Shown piece after piece: positions 25,844 through 34,042 of a stretch of DNA of 64,000 bases. The DNA comes from a virus: positions 61,828 to 125,827 of the IMG/VR virus record IMGVR_UViG_3300032770_000007; one strand, 5' to 3'. How positions within the stretch are numbered: the first letter of the stretch is position 1; each line of letters opens with the position of its first letter. The translations under genes and the position numbers were made by a program. The notes below the pieces were generated by a model, which was not told where the DNA came from, searched no databases, and saw only the letters and a program-made list of their open reading frames with translations.

Positions 25844-26408
25844 TATTTTTCCTCATCATATCTAGATATACATCATGCTGATACCAAATCCCAGTCTTTG
25901 GATCAGGTACAAATCCCCAATCCATGTTGTGGGTTTTTCCTCTGGTAAAGAGAGTCCAGGTCTCTCCAGGATTTGGAACTTCTACCCAATGGAGATCCTG
26001 TGGCACAGTAATCTTATCAGGCATGCCATTAAGATAAGAGACCCATTTACCACCTCTAACAAATCTTGAATGCCCAGGACCACGCCAATGAGTACCCCAG
26101 GGAGTATGCTCCCAGTAACCACCTTTCAAAATGATGGAGTGATACCAAAACCATGGATGATTATGAAAGACTGGATCATCAGAACGCAAAAACCTATGCA
26201 AAAAGGTATTGAATGGAATATCTTTGCGTTCACGCTTGACACTATCGGGCCAAACTAGATAATATCTTTCTAAGTATTCTTCTACATCATCTCGATCTTT
26301 GATGATGAGTTTTCTACCTTTCTTATCTAGTTGATTTAGAGCATATTTTACAAGAGATTTCATCATACCATTATATAAAGAATATCTGTAAGAGTCAATG
26401 AATTCCAA
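25830..26408 (-). CDS. Cupin-like protein, 192 aa or shorter
   Basis: PVFHNHPWFWYHSIILKGGYWEH (segments around 78-100) and VEVPNPGETWTLFTRG then KTHNMDWGFV fit the two conserved motifs of a small cupin (double-stranded beta-helix) protein, with His residues that could hold a metal. The start is unclear: TTG at 26408 overlaps the small gene upstream, and ATG at 26366 would shorten it by 14 residues; neither has a good Shine-Dalgarno sequence. Function unknown; it could modify a sugar or nucleotide. Confidence 0.55.
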   Translation of the reverse strand: MEFIDSYRYSLYNGMMKSLVKYALNQLDKKGRKLIIKDRDDVEEYLERYYLVWPDSVKRERKDIPFNTFLHRFLRSDDPVFHNHPWFWYHSIILKGGYWEHTPWGTHWRGPGHSRFVRGGKWVSYLNGMPDKITVPQDLHWVEVPNPGETWTLFTRGKTHNMDWGFVPDPKTGIWYQHDVYLDMMRKNNELG

Positions 26409-26505
26409 CTATTCTGAGTATCAACCAATACAAAAACCATAATGTAAGTGTTATCCCTGCTCCGATCCCAGCAATGAATATACACATTGCCAAGAGAAGG
26501 GACAT
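26395..26505 (-). CDS. Small membrane protein, 36 aa
   Basis: ATG at 26505 lies 11 bp after the RegA stop and runs to TGA at 26395. The product MSLLLAMCIFIAGIGAGITL ends with TLWFLYWLILRIVGIH: almost entirely hydrophobic, one long or two short membrane helices. It is one of several tiny membrane-protein genes next to the clamp-loader operon. No database family recognised. Confidence 0.5.
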   Translation of the reverse strand: MSLLLAMCIFIAGIGAGITLTLWFLYWLILRIVGIH

Positions 26506-26515
26506 AAATCACCCA

Positions 26516-26902
26516 TTAATTTTTGTTATTTCCGATAGAATATTTAGCCACTAGTGTCCAGTTACCCTTGTCTTTGAAAGGGATTATTTTAATCTGAGAC
26601 ATATTAATCTGTTCTTTGATGCTTTCTGGATTGACCACAGTTATCAAACCCCACTGCTGCAATAGATCACAAATCTTGTTTCTGCGAGCAATGTCATTAT
26701 CATCCAAAGAACTAGGTTTGCCATCAAGCAAAAACATTTCTTTGAAATGTACGAGATAGTAATTGCCTCTTTTATGGAGTATATGACAAGATTGATATAG
26801 AGTATTGGCTTGTTTATTTGCCACACCTATTCTTGTCAATGTTTCTCGAACTTTGAGGAAGTCATCATCATTAGCCAACTTTATTTCTACACCCACATCC
26901 AT
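26516..26902 (-). CDS. regA: Translational repressor RegA
   Basis: The start at 26902 (MDVGVEIKLANDDDFLKVRE) has GGAG 6 bp upstream and matches the N-terminus of T4 RegA. The body (ETLTRIGVANKQANTLYQSC, HILHKRGNYYLVHFKEMF, IARRNKICDLLQQWGLI) aligns throughout with T4 RegA. RegA binds the start regions of early phage mRNAs and represses their translation. It sits directly after gene 62, as in the T4 order 45-44-62-regA-43, although here gene 43 is several kilobases further on. Confidence 0.95.
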   Translation of the reverse strand: MDVGVEIKLANDDDFLKVRETLTRIGVANKQANTLYQSCHILHKRGNYYLVHFKEMFLLDGKPSSLDDNDIARRNKICDLLQQWGLITVVNPESIKEQINMSQIKIIPFKDKGNWTLVAKYSIGNNKN

Positions 26903-26935
26903 GACAGTCTCCAATCTTATTGTTAGTCACTGTCA

Positions 26936-26943
26936 TATTTATG
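26936..26943 (-). promoter_or_regulatory. Late-promoter-like box CATAAATA before regA
   Basis: The same CATAAATA octamer as before gp22 and the 792-aa protein stands 33 bp upstream of the regA start, in the gap after gp62. In T4, regA is not a classical late gene, so this may be a chance match. Confidence 0.3.
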
Positions 26944-26946
26944 GTA

Positions 26947-27327
26947 TTACAAATCCTGATATAACTTCCTGATGGAACTAAGTTGTTCTTCAGTAAGGAT
27001 ATTCAATGCCTGGAGAGCCTTGGTTTGAGAATAACCAAAATGCCTCATGACTAGTTTGATATCTTCATTATTCTGTTTCTTTGGCCAAGGTACAAAGTTT
27101 CTCTTGCGCGCTCGAATAGACTTCAAAAGATACTCATACTGAGCCTTCTTAGGCAAATGATAGAGCCCATTCATTTCATTAGCAAAGAATAAACAATCCT
27201 GATGAAGTGATAGGGCTCTATTGACCATGAAAGCATTATAGTCTTTCTCATCCAATTCATCTCGAATGAGATATTTCTTGGTTTCCATTATAGAAGGAAG
27301 CCATTCCTTGAAGAGATCAATTGCCAT
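26947..27327 (-). CDS. 62: Clamp loader small subunit gp62
   Basis: The 126-residue protein (DEKDYNAFMVNRALSLHQDC, LFFANEMNGLYHLPKKAQYE, RARKRNFVPWPKK) matches the short form of gp62 found in cyanophage-like T4 relatives. With gp44 it forms the loader that places the gp45 clamp on primer junctions. It lies between regA and gene 44, the conserved order, but several tiny genes separate it from gene 44. Confidence 0.85.
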   Translation of the reverse strand: MAIDLFKEWLPSIMETKKYLIRDELDEKDYNAFMVNRALSLHQDCLFFANEMNGLYHLPKKAQYEYLLKSIRARKRNFVPWPKKQNNEDIKLVMRHFGYSQTKALQALNILTEEQLSSIRKLYQDL

Positions 27328-27328
27328 T

Positions 27329-27424
27329 TTATTTGAAAATATAGATTATGGATGTGCAACTAGCCATCCCCAAAAACATCAATGTGAGACAAATCCAGGC
27401 TACTATTTGAACTCGTTCACTCAT
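27329..27424 (-). CDS. Small membrane protein, 31 aa
   Basis: ATG at 27424 follows AAAGAGATAAT and ends with TAA 1 bp before gp62. The product MSERVQIVAWICLTLMFLGM then ASCTSIIYIFK has one membrane helix with a short polar N-terminus, and a Cys preceded by small residues (LGMASC) that faintly recalls a lipobox. Function unknown. Confidence 0.5.
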   Translation of the reverse strand: MSERVQIVAWICLTLMFLGMASCTSIIYIFK

Positions 27425-27425
27425 A

Positions 27426-27611
27426 TTATCTCTTTGGTAATGGAGTTACTGTGAGTTTATCATAGGTCTCCATAATCTTCTCAAGTTCTTCATGAGTTAG
27501 ATTACTAACAGAAGCGATTTCTGTAATAGACCAGGCTCTGATTTCTATGTTCCAGTTGATAAACACAGACCAGGTTCCATCATCATTCATTTCTAGTTTG
27601 ACTTTTCTCAT
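27426..27611 (-). CDS. Hypothetical protein, 61 aa
   Basis: The start at 27611 (MRKVKLEMNDDGTWSVFINW) is set by AAGGATTGATT directly upstream. A beta-strand-rich N-terminus is followed by helices (NLTHEELEKIMETYDKL). Unrecognised. Confidence 0.6.
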   Translation of the reverse strand: MRKVKLEMNDDGTWSVFINWNIEIRAWSITEIASVSNLTHEELEKIMETYDKLTVTPLPKR

Positions 27612-27613
27612 AA

Positions 27614-27793
27614 TCAATCCTTATTGCGATTACCTTCTTTCACCATCATAAAAATGAAAAAAGAAAATACACCAATCATACACAATATTTGTACTACAAC
27701 TGGAGGTAAAAACATTATGGCTAATGCGGATAATCCCAGTGCAACCCACAATATGAGAATCCCTATCAAACCTGCTTTAGTCGATGTTTTCAT
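27614..27793 (-). CDS. Small membrane protein, 59 aa
   Basis: ATG at 27793 overlaps the upstream stop (ATGA). MKTSTKAGLIGILILWVALG and LPPVVVQILCMIGVFSFFIF supply two membrane helices, followed by a basic tail MMVKEGNRNKD. No family recognised. It is part of the run of tiny genes between gp62 and gp44. Confidence 0.6.
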   Translation of the reverse strand: MKTSTKAGLIGILILWVALGLSALAIMFLPPVVVQILCMIGVFSFFIFMMVKEGNRNKD

Positions 27794-28008
27794 GGTGTAT
27801 TACAGTTTGCTGTTGTTTCAGTCACGGTAACAGTATCATTCAATGTTCTGTCTACCTGATCCTGAAGCTCATTCATTTCATCTTCAGTCAGATTAACTGT
27901 TTCTAAAATAGAAGTCAGCCATTTGGCTGTATATTGTTTATCTCCAACAATCAATATTGTTGGCGTGTTATTTATTACGTCTGGAGGAGTGTATATAATC
28001 TTTCTCAT
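27790..28008 (-). CDS. Hypothetical protein, 72 aa
   Basis: Unrecognised. A short beta-strand region (MRKIIYTPPDVINNTPTILI) is followed by an acidic helical part (LTEDEMNELQDQVDRTLND) and a Thr-rich tail. Overlaps both neighbours by 4 bp. Confidence 0.55.
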   Translation of the reverse strand: MRKIIYTPPDVINNTPTILIVGDKQYTAKWLTSILETVNLTEDEMNELQDQVDRTLNDTVTVTETTANCNTP

Positions 28009-28334
28009 TTACCTTTACCTTCAACCTGATCTGTATGAGTACCTTCAACTGCAAAAACTGAATAGATAGCTATTGATGCCATTGTTACAAAAAATGAAAG
28101 AAATATCCACATCGTTACATTAGGAAAATAGACTATCCCTGATATAAATGCTAAGAGAAATAACCAAAGTCCAATAACCGCAATAATACCTCTCATATAA
28201 AGTGCTACAGAAATCCATAAAAAGACACATATGCCCAAAGCACTCCAAAAACTCAAAAATATAAACAATGTTATATGGGTGCCTATTATGGCCCAAAATA
28301 GAAGAATGTATAATATTGCTTTTAGGCGACTCAT
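28005..28334 (-). CDS. Membrane protein, four predicted helices, 109 aa
   Basis: About four membrane helices cover residues 5-100 (LKAILYILLFWAIIG, LFIFLSFWSALGICVFLWIS, GIIAVIGLWLFLLAFISGI, VTMWIFLSFFVTMASIAIYS), with a soluble polar tail (VEGTHTDQVEGKGK). Overlaps gene 44 by 4 bp at its start. Function unknown; perhaps links replication proteins to the membrane, but that is speculation. Confidence 0.6.
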   Translation of the reverse strand: MSRLKAILYILLFWAIIGTHITLFIFLSFWSALGICVFLWISVALYMRGIIAVIGLWLFLLAFISGIVYFPNVTMWIFLSFFVTMASIAIYSVFAVEGTHTDQVEGKGK

Positions 28335-29275
28335 TCTTTCATCTCACACTGTAGCATTATTTCACTAAACAAAGCCATTAGATTGATTTCTTTATCAGAG
28401 CAGAATGCTCCTCGGTACATGTACTGACCAAGCAATACAACAGCAGCAGGGACAAACTCTGGTTTGATAGCATCACCCAAATGGTCATAAACCTCACGCA
28501 TTATCTTATCAGTATCATTATCAGAGTGCTGTCCGACCCATTTTCTCAACTGACGAAAATCTTTTCTCTTCAACAAACTCATAACTTCTGTAATATTGCT
28601 GTTTGTTAGATTAGTAAGAATACCAACATCAATCTTTCCAGAAACAGAATATCTTTGTAACTCATTCAATACCCGACGAAAGTCAGGAAAGAACTTCATT
28701 ATCAACTGAGCAACTGTATTGGTATCATATTCAACATTTTCTTGAGCCAATATCTGCTTTACTCGTTTGAAAAACAAAGCAGCCAGACTTTGTTTCTGTT
28801 CTGATGTGATACTAAAGTCTATCACAGCACAACGAGAATGGAGAGGTGGAATCAAACGGTTTTTATAGTTACAAGTAAAGACAAAAGAACAGTTTCCAGC
28901 AAATTCTTCTATTACTCCACGAAAGGCTGGTTGCGTGCTATTAGGATTAAGGTAATCTGCCTCATCAATAATAACAACCTTACGACCACCAGTCAAAGAT
29001 ACCGCACTAGCATAGCCAACTATCTTGCCTCTAAGGGTATCTATATTACTTTCATTACTACCATTGATCATTATATGATCTAGACCAAGTTCATCGCAAA
29101 GAGCCTTGGCTACAGTAGTTTTGCCCATGCCTGATCCTCCAGCCAGGATCATATTAGGGATTTCATTCTTGGTTACATAGGTCTGGAAAGTTTGTTTCAA
29201 GTCATCAGGAAGGATACAATCCGCAATCAAATGTGGTCTGTACTTTTCAACCCAAAGCAAATGTTCATCAATCAT
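28331..29275 (-). CDS. 44: Clamp loader large subunit gp44 (AAA+ ATPase)
   Basis: The 314-residue protein opens LLWVEKYRPHLIADCILPDD, the gp44/RFC box, and has Walker A GGSGMGKT at 46-53, Walker B KVVIIDEADYL (DEAD at 104-107) and sensor 1 SFVFTCNYKNRL with LHSRC (SRC arginine finger). It is the ATPase of the gp44-gp62 clamp loader. Confidence 0.95.
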   Translation of the reverse strand: MIDEHLLWVEKYRPHLIADCILPDDLKQTFQTYVTKNEIPNMILAGGSGMGKTTVAKALCDELGLDHIMINGSNESNIDTLRGKIVGYASAVSLTGGRKVVIIDEADYLNPNSTQPAFRGVIEEFAGNCSFVFTCNYKNRLIPPLHSRCAVIDFSITSEQKQSLAALFFKRVKQILAQENVEYDTNTVAQLIMKFFPDFRRVLNELQRYSVSGKIDVGILTNLTNSNITEVMSLLKRKDFRQLRKWVGQHSDNDTDKIMREVYDHLGDAIKPEFVPAAVVLLGQYMYRGAFCSDKEINLMALFSEIMLQCEMKE

Positions 29276-29278
29276 ATA

Positions 29279-29383
29279 TTACCTTGTACTTAGCGGACCA
29301 TACTGTAAACCATACCACCAGCCACCACCCAAATAGAAGTAGGGAACAAAATAACTAGAATCACTTGGTACAGTTGTGCCCAT
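29279..29383 (-). CDS. Gly/Tyr/Trp-rich microprotein, 34 aa
   Basis: ATG at 29383 overlaps the gp45 stop (TAATG). The product MGTTVPSDSSYFVPYFYLGG then GWWYGLQYGPLSTR is aromatic- and glycine-rich and ends 3 bp before gene 44. It lies in a position where most T4 relatives have no gene. Real translation is unproven; the only evidence is an intact frame and exact fit between two genes. Confidence 0.4.
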   Translation of the reverse strand: MGTTVPSDSSYFVPYFYLGGGWWYGLQYGPLSTR

Positions 29384-30072
29384 TAGGCTGCTTCCGCATT
29401 AGATTGACCAAACTCACTAAGATTCTTTTCAACAGCAACCCAATAGGTAACATTCTTTGAAGAGAACTTAGAAATACCCTTGGAAGCGATTTCAACTGTA
29501 TAGTCACCAGGCAGCAATCTAAGATTTTCTACCTTCAATACAAACTTGAAATCCTGTCCTGAAGTATTCTCTCCAATGAACAAAGTGCTATCATCAACAC
29601 CTTCTCCCTTGGCATCAGCAGCAGAGATCACAACATTCTTACCATCATTCTGAATGATGACATGGGGACACTTCAATACTGAACCTGTTTCCTCAATCCA
29701 TTTCAAATCCCTTTCTGATAGATTGATCTTGACATCAAAAGTAGCAATATTGATCTGCTTATCTGGGGGTACAATGATCACCTTCACATCAGAATAACGA
29801 ACACGTGATCTTCTTGAACCAGCACTTGATAGTACAAGATACTCTTCAGCAAAATCTACTTCAGGATTTTCATGAAGTGATAGAACTCCAAGAACCTTAT
29901 TCAGATCATAGATACCAAACTCTTTGGGAAAATCTTCTGTAACTTCTGCTTGAGCAAGAACAGCCTTATTTGTAGAAATTGTTCTAAGAATATTGCCTGG
30001 CTTTACTACAAGTCCAGGATTAATACTCGAAAAGTTCTTTAAGATTTCTATCGTAGATTCACTAAGTTTCAT
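29383..30072 (-). CDS. 45: Sliding clamp gp45
   Basis: The 229-residue protein matches T4 gp45: MKLSESTIEILKNFSSINPG, LVVKPGNILRTISTNKAVLA, EFGIYDLNKVLGVLSL and FKFVLKVENLRLLPGDYTVE all have counterparts. It forms the trimeric clamp for gp43 and, in T4, activates late transcription together with gp55. Confidence 0.95.
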   Translation of the reverse strand: MKLSESTIEILKNFSSINPGLVVKPGNILRTISTNKAVLAQAEVTEDFPKEFGIYDLNKVLGVLSLHENPEVDFAEEYLVLSSAGSRRSRVRYSDVKVIIVPPDKQINIATFDVKINLSERDLKWIEETGSVLKCPHVIIQNDGKNVVISAADAKGEGVDDSTLFIGENTSGQDFKFVLKVENLRLLPGDYTVEIASKGISKFSSKNVTYWVAVEKNLSEFGQSNAEAA

Positions 30073-30125
30073 AATAACATTACCTCACATTTGATACTAT
30101 ATTATCCTCTGAATATCTCTAATAG

Positions 30126-30392
30126 TCAAGGCAACATAGTTCTATTCCAGTCAACTACTCTAAAACATGTTTTCCTATTATCATTATAATGATATTCTCT
30201 ACCCATGTCTATTGATGCATCATATTCATAAGTACTCAATAATCTGCCATCTTCATCATATAAAAATATAATACCCATATCCAGTAATGCAACAGTAATA
30301 TAGGTTTGATCTGTACCTATTCGATCAACATTAGCTAGAATGCCATACAATGTGAAAAGCTCTCTCAAAACAGAAAGCGTATTATCATTCAT
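30126..30392 (-). CDS. Hypothetical protein, 88 aa
   Basis: Unrecognised. A helical beginning (MNDNTLSVLRELFTLYGILA) is followed by beta-strands (TYITVALLDMGIIFLYDEDG). It begins inside the end of the dNMP kinase gene (4 bp overlap). A 53-bp gap follows before gp45, in which I see no clear regulatory site. Confidence 0.55.
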   Translation of the reverse strand: MNDNTLSVLRELFTLYGILANVDRIGTDQTYITVALLDMGIIFLYDEDGRLLSTYEYDASIDMGREYHYNDNRKTCFRVVDWNRTMLP

Positions 30393-31018
30393 TTAAAAAA
30401 TTCAACTACTTTGGCAACTATAGATTTCAGACTATCCAGTGAATAATCATTTTTGATAACCATTTCTACATGACTATTACACCAATCCCATTCTGAAATA
30501 TGAGGAAGTTGTTTGAAAATATGTTCTCGTATTTCTGGTAGATATCTATTTTGTTTATACATAATAGCCATCTGCATCCATTCTGGATCTGGTCCTCTTT
30601 TGACTCTGACAATATGCGCGCCTGCTATCTTATTGAGAGCATAGATTTCATTTTCAAATCTAACATCAGTGATTACATAATTTTTCTTTAGGTCAAGTCT
30701 ATTGATCAGACTTGAAGTCCAAAGATTATTACCAAAGATTTGTCTACCTGCTTCTGTTCCCATCCATTGTAAGGCCAAGCGAGGAGTGAATTCTGGTTTA
30801 TTAAGTTCCTTGGCCCAATAATCATCAACGGTATCTCGCCATCTTCTTGACTCATCCGTATCACCTTCAAGAAGCTTTCTATCCCAACCAAAAATGATCG
30901 AAACTGCATCTTTTAATGGTTTGGCAAAAGCCTCTGGAGTAAAACCATGATCTTTCTTAAGTAACTCTCCAACAGTGCTTTTACCAGAACCAATTAAGCC
31001 TATCAAACCAATAATCAT
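30389..31018 (-). CDS. 1: Deoxynucleoside monophosphate kinase (T4 gp1-like)
   Basis: The 209-residue P-loop kinase has Walker A GLIGSGKS (residues 5-12) and the dNMP-kinase signature region LALQWMGTEAGRQIFGNNLW, as in T4 gp1. T4 gp1 phosphorylates dTMP, dGMP and hydroxymethyl-dCMP, and so serves phages with modified bases. Here it heads the gene group that includes the predicted DNA-modification enzymes, though gp1-like kinases are also found in phages with plain DNA. Confidence 0.9.
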   Translation of the reverse strand: MIIGLIGLIGSGKSTVGELLKKDHGFTPEAFAKPLKDAVSIIFGWDRKLLEGDTDESRRWRDTVDDYWAKELNKPEFTPRLALQWMGTEAGRQIFGNNLWTSSLINRLDLKKNYVITDVRFENEIYALNKIAGAHIVRVKRGPDPEWMQMAIMYKQNRYLPEIREHIFKQLPHISEWDWCNSHVEMVIKNDYSLDSLKSIVAKVVEFFK

Positions 31019-31021
31019 AGT

Positions 31022-31423
31022 TTATAATCCATAATATGTTTTAGTAATCTCTTCAATAATATATCTTTTTTTATTTTGTAAAAAGTTTTCAAAATCTTCT
31101 ACTATTTGATCTGAAGCGATTTGATCTGAAGCGAGATCATATCCATATTCATATTGTACATTTATAGGATAACGAAAATGTCCTCCGTATCTTGTTATTT
31201 TATTGACTTCTATACAATCATAAGGATGTATGTATGGGACAGAAGGAGTCAAAAATTCTGAATGATTTAACCATTTCCAATGACACCAAAGAGTTACTAG
31301 ATTAACTGATCCCATCATGACAATGTATTGTTCATAAGATATAGAAGGAATATATGGTCTCAATATTCCTTCAATTTCTGATACAGAAGCAAAGACGTGC
31401 TTCTGAAGAAGTTGTTCCATCAT
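31022..31423 (-). CDS. Hypothetical protein, 133 aa
   Basis: Unrecognised, aromatic-rich (SISYEQYIVMM, LVTLWCHWKWLNHSEF). It contains an exact 15-bp tandem duplication giving two copies of the pentapeptide ASDQI (see repeat at 31104-31133). It lies between the dNMP kinase and glycosyltransferase genes. Confidence 0.55.
   Translation of the reverse strand: MMEQLLQKHVFASVSEIEGILRPYIPSISYEQYIVMMGSVNLVTLWCHWKWLNHSEFLTPSVPYIHPYDCIEVNKITRYGGHFRYPINVQYEYGYDLASDQIASDQIVEDFENFLQNKKRYIIEEITKTYYGL
31104..31133 (-). repeat. 15-bp tandem duplication inside a gene
   Basis: Two adjacent exact copies of the 15-mer atttgatctgaagcg (plus-strand reading) keep the reading frame and duplicate five residues. It looks like recent slippage. 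Confidence 0.85.
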
Positions 31424-31435
31424 AGAAAAAGATTT

Positions 31436-32350
31436 TTATAGCTTTCCTAAATGATTGGCTACAGCTGGCATGTCACCAGTAAATGCATAGGTACCAATGT
31501 GGTGCGTACGCATCCAAGGACACAACCAAACTTTACCACCCATGTTGCGCCAGTTCTGACAGAATGTATAATCTTCTGAAAGATAGCGATCAGAACCACC
31601 AACTTCCTTGGCTACTCCATCTACATTAATTGATCTCTTGCGATCAATCAAGCAATCAAAGAAAGCATGAATATAACGACTGCCATCAAAATGAGCCTGT
31701 CCAATATGGTCTGGCTTATAACGATATTCAGGATACTGGACCATGTATCTTTCAAATACTTCTTTCTTGACCATCATGTAACCAGTACCAATTTCCATGA
31801 CTTCAATAGGTTCGCCAATATTGAATTGACCTGTACCAGCCACAGCATTGAATACATAATCACCAACCAGCTTTTCTAGTTCTTCTGGTTTGATAGAGTT
31901 TTCTTCTGCGGATTTAGCCAGGTCAGCTGGTGTTGGGTTGCTGCCCTGAGCCAACTCAGTAACTCCTTTCCAGTTCAAACTACGTACAATGGCTTCTTTG
32001 ATAGCCCACCATTTGATTGACTTCTTTGGATATGGAGCACCAACGATATCCTTATCCATGGCTAAGAGAGTTAGAACGTCTCTTGGATCAAAATGAATAT
32101 CAGCATCGATGAAAAGTAAATGAGAATATCCTGATCTTAGAAATTCATCACAAAGATAGTTTCTGGCTCTAGTGATTAAGCTCTCATTGAAGATAAAAGA
32201 AAATCTGCTTTCAATACCAAACTGTTGGCACATGCCTTGAAGATCAAGACAAGACTTGGCATACATACCATGAGAAAATCCACCATACATGGGAGTAGCA
32301 ATAAACAGTTTTCTACTGGCGAGTTGTTCTCTTGTTATTTCTAAATTCAT
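31436..32350 (-). CDS. Glycosyltransferase-like protein (GT-A fold)
   Basis: The 304-residue protein has LFIATPMYGGFSHGMYAKS at the N-terminus and SHLLFIDADIHFDPRDVLTL (about 81-100) with the D-x-D metal motif, then IVGAPYPKK. Such proteins are known in phages near surface-glycan or DNA-modification genes. C-terminal YLSEDYTFCQNWRNMGGKVW (E-D acceptor motif) completes a GT-A domain. Because it lies directly before the kinase of the modification cluster, it might attach sugar to a hydroxymethylated base; this is inference. Confidence 0.7.
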   Translation of the reverse strand: MNLEITREQLASRKLFIATPMYGGFSHGMYAKSCLDLQGMCQQFGIESRFSFIFNESLITRARNYLCDEFLRSGYSHLLFIDADIHFDPRDVLTLLAMDKDIVGAPYPKKSIKWWAIKEAIVRSLNWKGVTELAQGSNPTPADLAKSAEENSIKPEELEKLVGDYVFNAVAGTGQFNIGEPIEVMEIGTGYMMVKKEVFERYMVQYPEYRYKPDHIGQAHFDGSRYIHAFFDCLIDRKRSINVDGVAKEVGGSDRYLSEDYTFCQNWRNMGGKVWLCPWMRTHHIGTYAFTGDMPAVANHLGKL

Positions 32351-32360
32351 ATTATACCCT

Positions 32361-32939
32361 CTATATCAATTCAACCACTTCATCGGTGTCATGTAGTTCA
32401 AGACGCAACCAATTCACAATATCGACTAAATCAGCCTCATTATTATTGGTCATTTCAGTTATATAGTCCATCAAAACAAAGGATGAACTAATGTTGCTGT
32501 ATTTAGTATCCCTGCCCTTGATAAACTTCTCAGATTGAGTATCTTTTCTATCTATATGTCTTCTTTCTAAAATCATTGGATCTGTATGTATTAATAATAT
32601 TTTAAGATCCAATTTTCCTTCATCAACCAGTTCTGCAGCCTTTTCTAAAAATGAAGCAGTGAATAATCTATCACCTTCAAATAAGATATTGCCTGGACAC
32701 TCTTTCAAAAACATTATGGCTTCAGGCTGAACTGCCATGGATAGTTTATCAGTACCAGCAAACTGTTCATTCAAATCTGAGTAGTCTCCCAATATGTAAA
32801 GCTGATACTTGGGATCATACATTGTTTTGACGAGTTTTCTGGGTTCCTTGACTTCTAGTTCTCTATCAGCCAGGAACCTCTTCATAATACTTGTTTTGCC
32901 TGTAGCTGGCAGACCACCAATAGCTATCATTTTTTTCAT
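32361..32939 (-). CDS. P-loop kinase, candidate 5-hydroxymethyluracil DNA kinase
   Basis: The 192-residue protein has Walker A GGLPATGKTS (8-17), LFEGDRLFTASF (about 92-103) and IHTDPMILERRHIDR (nucleoside-kinase-like lid with Arg residues). Short P-loop kinases that phosphorylate 5-hydroxymethyluracil in DNA are one part of known thymine-hypermodification pathways (phages phi-W-14, M6, SP10). The gene overlaps the pyrophosphorylase-like gene upstream by 4 bp, which supports the same pathway. Other kinase substrates are possible. Confidence 0.6.
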   Translation of the reverse strand: MKKMIAIGGLPATGKTSIMKRFLADRELEVKEPRKLVKTMYDPKYQLYILGDYSDLNEQFAGTDKLSMAVQPEAIMFLKECPGNILFEGDRLFTASFLEKAAELVDEGKLDLKILLIHTDPMILERRHIDRKDTQSEKFIKGRDTKYSNISSSFVLMDYITEMTNNNEADLVDIVNWLRLELHDTDEVVELI

Positions 32940-34042
32940 TCAAACACCAATTCATTCACATTATGATAATACTTACTATTGAAACTATTTTCAAATACTG
33001 GAAAATCCTGATCCATCATTATCACTTCACCAGTCAATCTAAAATGATTTTGTTTCTCTTTTGATAGACCTGTTTGTTTGTGAGTAGGATCAGATGGATT
33101 ATCTTCTACTCGTAAGTATATAGGCAGAGTATCTTTACGTAGTTCGCGTTGATTATCAAATCTAAATCCCCAACGTTCTTCTGCCTTTTGGATCCTCTTA
33201 TAATGCATATCCAAATATACACCAGGATATCGGCGATCCTTTCTAAACCAGGATTTGTAACAACACATTGTACTTTCTAGTGTAAAGTAGGAATTATCTG
33301 GATGTGGATATTGTTCTGAACATTCTTTCAGAAGTCGTTCTCCTTCTTGTTCTAGCCAAGGAAGAACTTTGCTATAATCTCCATTGAAACCTGGATTCAA
33401 TGTTTCATGCCAATCCAAATCATCCCTGCCCAATATTTTACACAATCCATTTCTATGTGATTTGCTGCCATTTATATCATCCAAAAATAGACTATCACAA
33501 TCAATAGGCAGACCAGCAATCCTTAAATATTCCAAATAAGAAAAGGTGGATAATCTACCAAATAGAAAAAACTTTTCCATCACGTAGTTCCATAATCTAC
33601 GGAACCGGATATAGTTATCTCCATCAGTACCACAAACAGATTCAAAAAACTTGGATTGTGTCTGGCCATCAAGATTTGTAAGATATGATAAAACAATATC
33701 ACCAATCTTTGATTTGGTATATTTCCTATCCATGTCCCATTCTAGTTTGTGCCAATGTCTCATTACAAAACTATGAAGTTGATCTGCCTCATTCTTGGTA
33801 GGCAAATCTGGAAAATACCTAAGCAAAGTTTCTGTAGTTACTATGTTTTGACAAACCCCATTTAGAAAACAGGCCCAGAGTAATCGTTCTTTAGACCAAG
33901 CAAATCTATTAGCCAAATAAGGAAAAGCAGCATAAACAAAGCCTGGATGTGCTTTGTGCTTATTATGAAAATAGTAGAATCGTTTAAAGACTTCTCGACG
34001 ATTGATGGGTAAACGATAATCTTGATTAGCTAATAAAATCAT
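32936..34042 (-). CDS. Alpha-glutamyl/putrescinyl thymine pyrophosphorylase-like protein
   Basis: The start at 34042 (MILLANQDYRLPINRREVFK) overlaps the upstream stop (ATGA) with GGAGG before it. The 368-residue protein resembles the family proposed by Iyer and co-workers as alpha-glutamyl/putrescinyl thymine pyrophosphorylases, relatives of DNA-glycosylase-fold proteins that transfer an amino acid or amine to 5-pyrophosphoryloxymethyl uracil in DNA. Recognisable stretches are FGRLSTFSYLEYLRIAGLP, GSKSHRNGLCKILGRDDLDW, LESTMCCYKSWFRKDRRYPG and VYLDMHYKRI. I place it by memory of the family; no search was done. Cleaving transfer of the amine would follow base phosphorylation. Confidence 0.55.
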   Translation of the reverse strand: MILLANQDYRLPINRREVFKRFYYFHNKHKAHPGFVYAAFPYLANRFAWSKERLLWACFLNGVCQNIVTTETLLRYFPDLPTKNEADQLHSFVMRHWHKLEWDMDRKYTKSKIGDIVLSYLTNLDGQTQSKFFESVCGTDGDNYIRFRRLWNYVMEKFFLFGRLSTFSYLEYLRIAGLPIDCDSLFLDDINGSKSHRNGLCKILGRDDLDWHETLNPGFNGDYSKVLPWLEQEGERLLKECSEQYPHPDNSYFTLESTMCCYKSWFRKDRRYPGVYLDMHYKRIQKAEERWGFRFDNQRELRKDTLPIYLRVEDNPSDPTHKQTGLSKEKQNHFRLTGEVIMMDQDFPVFENSFNSKYYHNVNELVFE

